From Thiobacillus sp. (GTDB lineage Bacteria; Pseudomonadota; Gammaproteobacteria; Burkholderiales; Thiobacillaceae): a stretch of 33,084 nt of DNA. A model generated the notes under the pieces. That model worked only from the letters and a program-made list of their open reading frames with translations. It was not told the origin of the DNA and ran no database searches. How positions within the stretch are numbered: position 1 is the first letter of the stretch; each line of letters starts with the position of its first letter. A program made the position numbers and the translations under genes. The stretch spans positions 1 through 33,084 of the forward strand of contig JAIOJU010000088.1 of the NCBI GenBank assembly GCA_019911765.1. Reading direction: 5' to 3'. Shown here piece after piece: positions 1 through 7,617 of this stretch.

Positions 1-159
1 GGCCGGGGTGATGATGTCGTAGTTTTCACGGCCGAGGTTGTCCACGGCCTTGTCGGCGACACGCCAGGTGGTTGAGGCAACTGCCGAGGCAATTTCTTCG
101 GCGGTTCGTTCGCCATCTTTCTTGAACCAGATAGTGCGGACTCTGACGGGTTTGACCAT
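1..159 (-). CDS. Conserved hypothetical protein, truncated by the left edge (N-terminal 53 aa: MVKPVRVRTIWFKKDGERTAEEIASAVASTTWRVADKAVDNLGRENYDIITPA...)
   Basis: Open minus-strand frame from ATG at 159 to the window edge; upstream AGGAG-like RBS (caggagaataagcATG). Confidence 0.6.
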   Translation of the reverse strand, partial: MVKPVRVRTIWFKKDGERTAEEIASAVASTTWRVADKAVDNLGRENYDIITPA

Positions 160-161
160 GC

Positions 162-1010
162 TTATTCTCCTGTGGCGATGGGGCGGGCGGGATCGCGGAT
201 CCACTCGCTCCACGAGCCGGGATACAGACGCGAACCGGGGAGTCCGGCGATTTCCATCGCCAGAATGTTGTGACAGGCCGTGACGCCGGAACCACACATG
301 TGTAGCACCTGCCAGGCGGGTTTGCCCTTGAGCAATGCCTGGTAGTTTTCGCGCAGCGCCTCGGGCGGCAGAAAAGTGCCGTCCACATCGAGATTTTCAT
401 CAAACGGATAGTTGATGGCACCGGGCACGTGTCCGGCTACCGGGTCGAGTGGCTCAAACTCGCCGGAAAAACGGCGATCAGGGCGTGCATCGATGATGAG
501 CTGCTCGCCTGTGCGGGAGGCGTGCATCACTTCGTCGGCCCCGACGACCTGGGTGGGCTCAGGCAGGCAGGCGCAGGCGGCTTTGTGCGGCGTGGGAATA
601 TCGGCATCGACCGGGTGTTTTTCGCGCAGCCACTTGGGATAGCCGCCATCGAGCAGGGCCACGCCGGGGTGACCGAGCCAACGCATCATCCACCACAGCC
701 GCACGGCCATGGCGCCATAACTGTCGTCATACACCACGACTTGCTTGTTGACACCGATTCCCCATCCGCAGAGCTTTTCGGCCAGCGCGTGCGGGTCGGG
801 CAGTGGATGTCGTCCGGTTGTATCGGTAACGAGAGCCGAGAGGTCTTCGTCCAGGTGAACATAACGGGCGCCCGGAATATGGGCTTTCATGTAAGCCTGC
901 CGACCGGCCTCGGTGTCGGTGAGGGTGAAGCGGCAATCCAGGATGACCCAGTTCGGGTCGTCCAGATGTGCGGCCAGGTCTTCAGTGGTAACGAGCGTAT
1001 TGGAAAACAT
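162..1010 (-). CDS. sseA: Rhodanese-type sulfurtransferase (thiosulfate/3-mercaptopyruvate sulfurtransferase, SseA-like)
   Basis: 282 aa with two rhodanese-like halves; VILDCRF...HIPGARYV and IIDARPDRRFSGE...GHVPGAINYPF; active-site loop CGSGVTAC; C-terminal YPGSWSEW. Confidence 0.9.
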   Translation of the reverse strand: MFSNTLVTTEDLAAHLDDPNWVILDCRFTLTDTEAGRQAYMKAHIPGARYVHLDEDLSALVTDTTGRHPLPDPHALAEKLCGWGIGVNKQVVVYDDSYGAMAVRLWWMMRWLGHPGVALLDGGYPKWLREKHPVDADIPTPHKAACACLPEPTQVVGADEVMHASRTGEQLIIDARPDRRFSGEFEPLDPVAGHVPGAINYPFDENLDVDGTFLPPEALRENYQALLKGKPAWQVLHMCGSGVTACHNILAMEIAGLPGSRLYPGSWSEWIRDPARPIATGE

Positions 1011-1100
1011 GAATGGAGCCTGGAGAGGTCAATTGCAAGTAAGAAGCGGGCAGGGTGGCGAGTGCCACACTGCCCGCTCGGCGGGGATGCGCTACCTGGA

Positions 1101-1433
1101 TCAGTAGCCGCCCTTGCCGAAAGGCTTGGGCAGACCGGCAACACGGCAACCCTGGCGGGCGGGCATGTTGGGGAACAGCTCATACAGCGTTTTTTTCCAG
1201 TCCACGCCATCGTGCAGGTCGGTCAGTTCGGCGACCATATTGCGGAAGTTGGGGGTCTGGCCGTCTTCCTTGTACTTCTCGCGCAGGTAATTGATGACTT
1301 GCCAGTGCGCGTCGGTCAGCTTGATACCTTCGGCCTCTGCGATAACCGGGACGATTTCATCGCTGAAATTGGCTTCCAGCAGAAAGTTTTCTTCGCCTGT
1401 TTCCAGTTCTTCGCCGTTCAACATGTACCCCAT
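1101..1433 (-). CDS. DsrC/TusE-family sulfur carrier paralog with atypical C-terminus
   Basis: 110 aa: LTDAHWQVINYLREKY...LYELFPNMPARQGCRVAGLPKPFGKGGY; aligns with the canonical DsrC in this window (6353..6688). Confidence 0.9.
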   Translation of the reverse strand: MGYMLNGEELETGEENFLLEANFSDEIVPVIAEAEGIKLTDAHWQVINYLREKYKEDGQTPNFRNMVAELTDLHDGVDWKKTLYELFPNMPARQGCRVAGLPKPFGKGGY

Positions 1434-1461
1434 GATTACTACTCCTTTCAGGTTTGGTTTT

Positions 1462-2070
1462 TTAAAGAATCACCGGTGCGACCGGTGCAATGGATTTGTG
1501 CGGGATAAATATCCCGCAGCCTAACAAACGGTTGCGACCCAGACCTTCGTCTTGAATTTGCAGGGATTTGTGCGGCGGCACGTCGTGCAACATCAAGCTA
1601 AAGCCGGTGAGCGGGCCGGACGCGCCTTGCAGCGTCTGCGGCTTGCCGCAGATAAATCCACAGCGCAGTTTGAAGTGCCCGTCCAGTTCACGCATCACAT
1701 CCTGGACGAATTGTTCTTCACTGACGCTGCCCGTGTCAACGAAATGGGCGTAGATGTGGGCGAATGGACTGAACTCACGGGTCTTGAAATTGCCGATCTG
1801 CAGGGTCTGGCCATCCAGGTCCAGTATCTGGCCGATCAGTTGTTGTGCGGCGCTCACCCGTGTTTTGGGTACGCGTATATACAGTTTGGTGCGCCGGTTG
1901 ATGATGAGCGAACTGTCGCCGCTGTTGGTTTCCGCGCCTTTCAGGTGCTGGATGCCGCTGCCCATTTCTTCACCAAGCCATGGCAAGGCTTTCTGCAGGG
2001 CGTCAGACAACATCTGGGCGCTGTCGGCCGGTATGGTCGTGCCGACCAGATCGAACTGCAGGTCGATCAT
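1462..2070 (-). CDS. Cas6/Cmx6-family (type I-MYXAN Cas6-like) protein, orphan
   Basis: N-terminal MIDLQFDLVGTTIPAD; C-terminal GFSLMLHDVPPHKSLQIQDEGLGRNRLLGCGIFIPHKSI, which matches my recollection of the Cmx6-type G-rich C-terminus. Start moved from the ORF-track start (2172) to ATG at 2070, which has an AGAGGAA RBS. Confidence 0.75.
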   Translation of the reverse strand: MIDLQFDLVGTTIPADSAQMLSDALQKALPWLGEEMGSGIQHLKGAETNSGDSSLIINRRTKLYIRVPKTRVSAAQQLIGQILDLDGQTLQIGNFKTREFSPFAHIYAHFVDTGSVSEEQFVQDVMRELDGHFKLRCGFICGKPQTLQGASGPLTGFSLMLHDVPPHKSLQIQDEGLGRNRLLGCGIFIPHKSIAPVAPVIL

Positions 2071-2117
2071 GGTAGGCGTGTATTCCTCTGGCTTGTTCTC
2101 TGGCCAGCCTGCCCAAC

Positions 2118-2339
2118 TCAAGATGCGTCTCCTTGATGATCCTTGCCCCATGCCTGCATCAGCGCACCCCACTTCTGGGCGCTGAGAGGGTCCACGTCAA
2201 AAATGGTGAAGCGCTTGTCTTCACGAATACGGACACGTAGAAACGGCACGCCACCCGATTCATGGGTCAGATGTTGAAATTCAATTTCCTGACCGCCAAA
2301 GGGCAGCCGCATTTTGTCTAGAGGCGTAATTTCTGGCAT
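2118..2339 (-). CDS. Small hypothetical protein (73 aa)
   Basis: MPEITPLDKMRLPFGGQEIEFQHLTHESGGVPFLRVRIREDKRFTIFDVDPLSAQKWGALMQAWGKDHQGDAS; internal ATG at 2339 with a GAG-type RBS preferred over the 2417 start; first gene of the minus-strand unit. Confidence 0.65.
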   Translation of the reverse strand: MPEITPLDKMRLPFGGQEIEFQHLTHESGGVPFLRVRIREDKRFTIFDVDPLSAQKWGALMQAWGKDHQGDAS

Positions 2340-2549
2340 GTAATCTCGATCTGAATGGCTATTTACGTTTAAGGTACTCCGCCTTAATTTATGGGCGAAA
2401 CCACGGAACTCCAGCATTTATGGGGGGCGTACCCCGTATTTCAACCCTTTTGTGGCTAGGGGCTTGCGCTTGCAACAATATTTTAATACTCTTATTTGTT
2501 CCTGTGGCGGACGCGTAATGCCCCGATCTGCAGTGGGCAATGCGTTTAA

Positions 2550-2565
2550 AGCGTTGGAAAACGCT
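2550..2565. repeat. Perfect inverted repeat agcgtt-ggaa-aacgct upstream of dsrA
   Basis: 6-bp arms with a 4-nt loop, read directly. Confidence 0.7.
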
Positions 2566-2611
2566 GCCTACTCCTTTTGGGTAGGTAGTTGCCTACCATG
2601 ATGGGGTAGGC
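2566..2611. promoter_or_regulatory. Tandem palindromic operator-like sites GCCTAC-N9-GTAGG (two copies, 25-bp period)
   Basis: gCCTACtccttttggGTAGGtagtt (2566-2590) and gCCTACcatgatgggGTAGGcgatt (2591-2615): identical half-sites and spacing, about 110 bp upstream of the dsrA start. Confidence 0.6.
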
Positions 2612-2722
2612 GATTTACCCATGAGAATGATGGTGGCGCGGCCGCCAAGCCAATACGATGTTGGGATACCGTTAAGCTATCGGCTAAAGCGGGCATTTCG
2701 AAATGTTCTAGGAGAGAAAACT

Positions 2723-4024
2723 ATGGCAAAGAAGATGATTGATACGCCCAATCTGGACGAGCTTGAGAAAGGCCCGTGGCCCAGCTTCGTGACCGGACTG
2801 AAGCGTCTGGCTAATGATAACGACATGATGGTTGACCTGATGGGGCAGCTGGAAACGTCCTACCAGCACATGAAGGGTTACTGGAAGGGTGGTACGGTTG
2901 GTGTGTTTGGTTACGGTGGTGGCGTGATCCCCCGTTTCACCGAGCTGAAAGATGAAAATCACCAGCCGCTGTTCCCCGAGGCTGCCGAATTCCACACACT
3001 GCGTATCCAGCCGCCCCCTGGCATGCATTACACCTCCGATCTGCTGCGCAAGATGTGCGACGCCTGGTCGGCAACCGGTGGTTCCGGTCTGATCGCGTTC
3101 CATGGCCAGTCTGGCGACATCATGCTTCAAGGGTGTAAGACTGCTGACGTGCAGCCCGCATTTGATGCGTTCAATGAAATGGGTTTTGACCTTGGCGGCG
3201 CTGGTCCTGCGTTGCGCACCTCGATGTCTTGTGTTGGTGCAGCTCGCTGCGAAATGTCCTGCTTTGATGAGGCCAAGGCACTGCGCACCGTCATCAACAA
3301 CAACATTGATGACATGCACCGCCCGTCCCTGCCCTACAAATTCAAGTTCAAGTTCTCGGGTTGTCCGAATGACTGTGTCAACGCCATTCAGCGTTCCGAC
3401 ATGGCAACCATCGGCACCTGGCGCGACAACATCCGCGTGAACGAAGCTCAGGTTCAGGACTACATGAAGGCTCATGGCATGTCCGATCTGGTCAATGACG
3501 TGGTCAGCAAGTGCCCGACCAAGGCAATCACCCTGGTTGCTGCAGACAAGGTTGTTGCCAGCGACACCGTGTCGGTCGCCAATTTGGGCGACGGCAATGC
3601 CATGTGCATTGACAACAAGAACTGCGTACGTTGCATGCACTGCCTGAACGTGATCCCCGGTGGCCTGCTGCCTGGCGTTGACAAGGGTGTCAGCATCCTG
3701 GTGGGCGGCAAGAGCGTACTGAAAATTGGTGCAACCATGGGTACCGTGGTGATTCCGTTCATGAAGCTCGAGTCCGACGAGGATTTCGAAAAGCTGAACG
3801 AACTGTCACGCAACATCATCGACTTCTTCGCCGAAAACGCGCTGGAGCATGAGCGTACCGGTGAAATGATCGAGCGTATCGGTCTGGCCAACTTCCTCGA
3901 AGGCATGGATATCCCGGTTGATCCTCGCATGATCAGCCAGCCGCGTGCCAACCCCTACTTCCGTTCCGACGATTGGGACGAGCAGGTCGAGAAGTGGAAC
4001 GAGTACAAAGAGTCCGCAGCTTAA
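2723..4024 (+). CDS. dsrA: Reverse-type dissimilatory sulfite reductase alpha subunit
   Basis: MAKKMIDTPNLDELEKGPWPSFVTGLKR...; siroheme/[4Fe-4S] ligand motifs CVGAARCEMSC and FSGCPNDC; ferredoxin cysteines CVRCMHC. Start moved to ATG 2723, preceded by AGGAGAG. Confidence 0.97.
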   Translation: MAKKMIDTPNLDELEKGPWPSFVTGLKRLANDNDMMVDLMGQLETSYQHMKGYWKGGTVGVFGYGGGVIPRFTELKDENHQPLFPEAAEFHTLRIQPPPGMHYTSDLLRKMCDAWSATGGSGLIAFHGQSGDIMLQGCKTADVQPAFDAFNEMGFDLGGAGPALRTSMSCVGAARCEMSCFDEAKALRTVINNNIDDMHRPSLPYKFKFKFSGCPNDCVNAIQRSDMATIGTWRDNIRVNEAQVQDYMKAHGMSDLVNDVVSKCPTKAITLVAADKVVASDTVSVANLGDGNAMCIDNKNCVRCMHCLNVIPGGLLPGVDKGVSILVGGKSVLKIGATMGTVVIPFMKLESDEDFEKLNELSRNIIDFFAENALEHERTGEMIERIGLANFLEGMDIPVDPRMISQPRANPYFRSDDWDEQVEKWNEYKESAA

Positions 4025-4089
4025 GTTTCGTTTAACGCGGGTTCCGGCGTGAGTCGGGACCTGTGCAATCAATCAGTTGGAGATAGAAC

Positions 4090-5160
4090 ATGGCAGAACT
4101 ACGTCCGCCTATTGAATCCGGCGCACCGGATCCGATGCCCTACATGCACCCTGTGATGGTGAAAAACTATGGCAAGTGGTCTTTCCACAGCCATCCGAAG
4201 CCGGGTGTTCTTTATCATCGCGCCGAGTCGGGCGATGAGGTCTGGACCGTCAAGGCCGGTACGGCACGTCAGATGGATCACTACACCATCCGTGAACTGG
4301 CAGATATTGCTGACCAGTTCGGCGACGGTTTCGTGCGTTTTACCGCGCGTTCCAATATCGAATACATGGTGGCCGATGGCGCCAAGGTTGAGCCGCTGAT
4401 CAAGGCGCTGAGCGACAAGGGTTACCCCATTGGCGGTACCGCCAATTCGGTGTCGATGATTGCGCACACCCAGGGTTTCCTGCACTGCGACATTCCGGGC
4501 ACCGATGCTTCCGGCGTGGTCAAGGCGCTGATGGACGAGCTGTACGACGACTTCGTCAAGTGCGAGATGCCTAACCGCGTCAAGCTGTCGACTTCCTGCT
4601 GCGAAATTAACTGTGGCGGCCAGGCTGACATCGCCATCATCATGCAGCACACCAAGCCGCCGAAGATCAATCATGATCTGGTTGCCAACGTGTGTGAGCG
4701 TCCTTCCGTGGTGGCACGTTGCCCGGTTGCGGCAATCCGCCCTGCTCTGGTGAACGGCAAGCCGTCACTGGAAGTGGATGAGAAGAAGTGTATTTGCTGC
4801 GGCGCCTGCTTCCCGCCCTGTCCCCCGATGCAGATCAATGACCCCGAGCATTCCAAGATTGCAATCTGGGTGGGTGGCAAGAACTCGAACGCACGTTCCA
4901 AGCCGACTTTCCACAAGCTGGTTGCAAGCGGCCTGCCGAACAAAGGCCCGCGTTGGCCGGAAGTGGGCGAAGTGGTTCGCAAGATCCTGGCTACCTACAA
5001 GGCAGATGGCAAGCCTTGGGAGCGCATGAATGACTGGATCGAGCGTATTGGCTGGCCTGCATTCTTTGAGAAGACCGGTCTGCCCTTCACCAAGTATCAC
5101 ATTGATAACTGGCGTGGCAGCCGTTCCAACCTGAACGCTTCGGCGCACATTCGCTTCTAA
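4090..5160 (+). CDS. dsrB: Reverse-type dissimilatory sulfite reductase beta subunit
   Basis: 356 aa; GFLHCDIPGTDASG, STSCCEINCGG, ferredoxin motif CICCGACFPPCPP; directly follows dsrA. Confidence 0.97.
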   Translation: MAELRPPIESGAPDPMPYMHPVMVKNYGKWSFHSHPKPGVLYHRAESGDEVWTVKAGTARQMDHYTIRELADIADQFGDGFVRFTARSNIEYMVADGAKVEPLIKALSDKGYPIGGTANSVSMIAHTQGFLHCDIPGTDASGVVKALMDELYDDFVKCEMPNRVKLSTSCCEINCGGQADIAIIMQHTKPPKINHDLVANVCERPSVVARCPVAAIRPALVNGKPSLEVDEKKCICCGACFPPCPPMQINDPEHSKIAIWVGGKNSNARSKPTFHKLVASGLPNKGPRWPEVGEVVRKILATYKADGKPWERMNDWIERIGWPAFFEKTGLPFTKYHIDNWRGSRSNLNASAHIRF

Positions 5161-5183
5161 GCTGTTTCGGGACGCTATCGGTG

Positions 5184-5207
5184 CCGCCGTGGCCTCGGCT
5201 GCGGCGG
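5184..5207. repeat. Inverted repeat ccgccg...cggcgg in the dsrB-dsrE gap
   Basis: 6-bp GC arms, 12-nt loop; no T-run directly after it. Confidence 0.35.
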
Positions 5208-5251
5208 TTTCCTGATAAAAATGACAGATTTTTTCGGAGTTTGAGCTAGCC

Positions 5252-5611
5252 ATGCAATTCGGCATACTTGTTAACGAAGGCCCATACAGCCATCAGGCAA
5301 GCGATTCTGCTTACCTTTTCGCCCGTACGGCAATCGAGAAGGGACACAAAGTCCCGCGTGTGTTTTTTTACCATGACGGCGTGTACAACTCGTCGCGTTT
5401 GGCAACCCCGCCGCAGGATGACCGTAATGTAGCCGCTCGCTGGTCGAAGCTGGCTGCTGATCACGGCGTCGATCTGGTGGTGTGCGTGGCTGCGGCACAG
5501 CGTCGTGGCATCACGGACGGTGTGTTGGGCGACAATTTCCGCATCTCGGGTCTGGGCCAGTTGGTGGAAATGGGTATTCAGTACGATCGTCTCGTGACGT
5601 TCGGTGATTGA
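5252..5611 (+). CDS. dsrE: Sulfurtransferase DsrE (DsrEFH complex)
   Basis: 119 aa; MQFGILVNEGPYSHQASDSAYLFARTAIEKGHKV...DLVVCVAAAQRRGI with conserved Cys; order dsrE-F-H-C. Confidence 0.95.
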   Translation: MQFGILVNEGPYSHQASDSAYLFARTAIEKGHKVPRVFFYHDGVYNSSRLATPPQDDRNVAARWSKLAADHGVDLVVCVAAAQRRGITDGVLGDNFRISGLGQLVEMGIQYDRLVTFGD

Positions 5612-5622
5612 GGAATAACGAG

Positions 5623-6018
5623 ATGAGTGATATGGACGATATGGACGAAGGCTCAGGCATCGTCAAAAAATTCATGTTCCTGAACCGCAAGGCGCCGCAC
5701 GGTACCGTGTATGCGCTGGAAGGCTTGGAAGTGGTGCTGATTACCGCCGCTTTCGATCAGGATGTGAGCATGGTGTTCACCGATGACGGTGTCTACCAGC
5801 TCTTGAAGGGCATTGATACCAAGGGCATCGAAGTCAAGGATTTCTCCAAGACTTATCGGGCGCTGGATGGCTACGACATCGAGAAGCTCTACGTCGATCA
5901 GGCATCGATGGATGCGCGTGGTCTGACCGAAGATGACCTGATTGTCGATGTGACGACGCTTTCTGTCGCCGAGATGGCTAATCTCATGGCAGAGCAAGAC
6001 GTCGTGATCAGCTTCTAA
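5623..6018 (+). CDS. dsrF: DsrF subunit of the DsrEFH complex
   Basis: KFMFLNRKAPHGTVYALEGLEVVLITAAFDQDVSMVFTDDGVYQL; ATG 5623 preferred over 5608. Confidence 0.95.
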   Translation: MSDMDDMDEGSGIVKKFMFLNRKAPHGTVYALEGLEVVLITAAFDQDVSMVFTDDGVYQLLKGIDTKGIEVKDFSKTYRALDGYDIEKLYVDQASMDARGLTEDDLIVDVTTLSVAEMANLMAEQDVVISF

Positions 6019-6029
6019 GGGATACGGAT

Positions 6030-6329
6030 ATGCTGCATATTGTAAATAAATCGGCCACAGATCGCGGTTCGCTGGAAAGCTGCCTGCGTATGGCCACCAA
6101 AGGTTCTGCTGTATTGCTGATCGAAGACGCGGTTTACGCGGTAACGAACGGCAGCGCGGCAGCAGCGAAAATCCAGGCAGCAGCGGCTGACCTCAAGATT
6201 TACGCACTCGGTCCTGATCTGGCTGCGCGTGGTATGGCTGGGCGTGTGCTGGACGGAGTCAATGTCGTGGATTACGGCGGTTTCGTGGATCTGGTCGCAG
6301 AACACAACAGCTGTCAGTCTTGGCTGTAA
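6030..6329 (+). CDS. dsrH: DsrH subunit of the DsrEFH complex
   Basis: MLHIVNKSATDRGSLESCLRMATKGSAVLLIEDAVYAV...DLVAEHNSCQSWL. Confidence 0.95.
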   Translation: MLHIVNKSATDRGSLESCLRMATKGSAVLLIEDAVYAVTNGSAAAAKIQAAAADLKIYALGPDLAARGMAGRVLDGVNVVDYGGFVDLVAEHNSCQSWL

Positions 6330-6352
6330 CTTTTAATTAAAGGAGTATTGCT

Positions 6353-6688
6353 ATGCCCATGGTGGATATCGCAGGTAAGGATTACGAAGTCGATGAAGAA
6401 GGTTATCTGATCGACCTGTCGCAATGGAACGAAGATGTCGCCAAATATATGGCGGTCGAAGAGAAGGTCGAACTGACCGACAGCCACTGGGAAGTGGTCA
6501 ACTTTCTGCGTGAATACTACGCCGAATATCAGATTGCACCCGCTGTGCGCGTGCTGACCAAGGCCATTGGCAAGAAGCTTGGTCCCGATAAAGGCAACAA
6601 CAAGTACCTGTACGAGTTGTTCCCCTACGGCCCCGCCAAGCAGGCATGTAAGATTGCCGGCCTGCCCAAGCCGACTGGCTGTATCTAA
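6353..6688 (+). CDS. dsrC: Canonical DsrC sulfur carrier with two C-terminal cysteines
   Basis: ...KYLYELFPYGPAKQACKIAGLPKPTGCI with both the inner and penultimate cysteines; AAAGGAG RBS. Confidence 0.97.
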   Translation: MPMVDIAGKDYEVDEEGYLIDLSQWNEDVAKYMAVEEKVELTDSHWEVVNFLREYYAEYQIAPAVRVLTKAIGKKLGPDKGNNKYLYELFPYGPAKQACKIAGLPKPTGCI

Positions 6689-6706
6689 GCCATCAGGTTT
6701 TCGGGT

Positions 6707-6730
6707 CGCCCCGGTGAAATTGCCGGGGCG
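6707..6730. terminator. Stem-loop cgccccgg-tgaaattg-ccggggcg downstream of dsrC (attenuator or RNA 3'-end stabiliser)
   Basis: Perfect 8-bp GC-rich inverted repeat 19 nt after the dsrC stop; followed by gctttgattc, so only a weak T stretch. Confidence 0.5.
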
Positions 6731-6833
6731 GCTTTGATTCAGCGGTGTGTTTCCAAATCGAATGCCTGCCTGAGATGGTTCGCAAGGCGGCGGCGTTTAA
6801 TTTGAAAACAGACACGTAGTTAGGGGATAGGGA

Positions 6834-7568
6834 TTGTCTACATTGACGATGGTTTACGCCGGGATGTTCTACGTTGCGGCCTTGGTGCTGGTGATCGGGC
6901 TGGCATTCAAGGTGCTCGACTATAGCCGCACGCCTGCACCGTTGAAGATTCCGACTACACCTGCGCCGACAACGCGCAGTGGGGTTATGTATCGCATGGC
7001 CAAGGAAGTGGTGGTATTCGAATCGCTGTTCAAGTCCAACAAGTGGATCTGGGTATTCGGCTGGCTGTTTCACTTTGGCATGTTTCTGGTGCTTGCACGT
7101 CATCTGCGCTATTTCACCGAGCCGGTGTGGCTGTGGGTCAACATTATTCAACCATTTGGCAAATATGCCAGCCTCATGATGGTGATCGGCCTGGCTGGAT
7201 TGCTCGCGCGTCGTTTCCTGGTTGATCGCGTGCGCTATATCTCCACGCCGTCCGATATTCTGATGCTGGTGCTGCTGATCGCTATTGGACTAAGCGGCAT
7301 GATGATGACCTTTGTCGTGCATACCGACATTGTTTCGCTGAAGGCTTTCTTCATGGGGCTGATGTATCTGGATATCCAGCCTTTGCCGCAAGACCCCATT
7401 TTGATGGTGCATCTTGCGCTGGTGGCGTTGTTGATGCTGATTTTTCCGATCAGCAAGTTGCTGCATGCACCGGGCGTGTTCTTCAGCCCTACGCGTAACC
7501 AGGTTGATAATCCGCGCGAACAACGCCACTTGGCGAAGTGGGCCGCACGACTTGATCAGAAGAACTGA
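6834..7568 (+). CDS. dsrM: Membrane-bound DsrM (cytochrome b / NarI-like)
   Basis: 244 aa TTG-start ORF with hydrophobic segments and conserved His residues (GWLFHFGMFLVLARHLRY, HLALVALLMLIFPISKLLHA); precedes dsrK. Confidence 0.93.
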   Translation: MSTLTMVYAGMFYVAALVLVIGLAFKVLDYSRTPAPLKIPTTPAPTTRSGVMYRMAKEVVVFESLFKSNKWIWVFGWLFHFGMFLVLARHLRYFTEPVWLWVNIIQPFGKYASLMMVIGLAGLLARRFLVDRVRYISTPSDILMLVLLIAIGLSGMMMTFVVHTDIVSLKAFFMGLMYLDIQPLPQDPILMVHLALVALLMLIFPISKLLHAPGVFFSPTRNQVDNPREQRHLAKWAARLDQKN

Positions 7569-7617
7569 TCGCCTGGCGTTAAGTAACGATAAATAAGCAC
7601 GGACAAAGGACTTACAA

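Noticed and set aside
429-1508. 359-aa plus-strand ORF opposite the rhodanese and DsrC paralog
   Set aside because: The minus-strand frames carry clear family motifs; the plus-strand frame does not.
2566-2620. Possibility that the 25-bp tandem palindromes near the Cas6-like gene are a CRISPR remnant
   Set aside because: The two units abut with no spacer, and similarity is confined to the half-sites; an operator is the better explanation.
2708-3640. 310-aa minus-strand ORF inside dsrA
   Set aside because: Shadow frame of dsrA. Similar antisense frames in dsrK (8161..9111) and dsrL (9166..10176) were rejected for the same reason.
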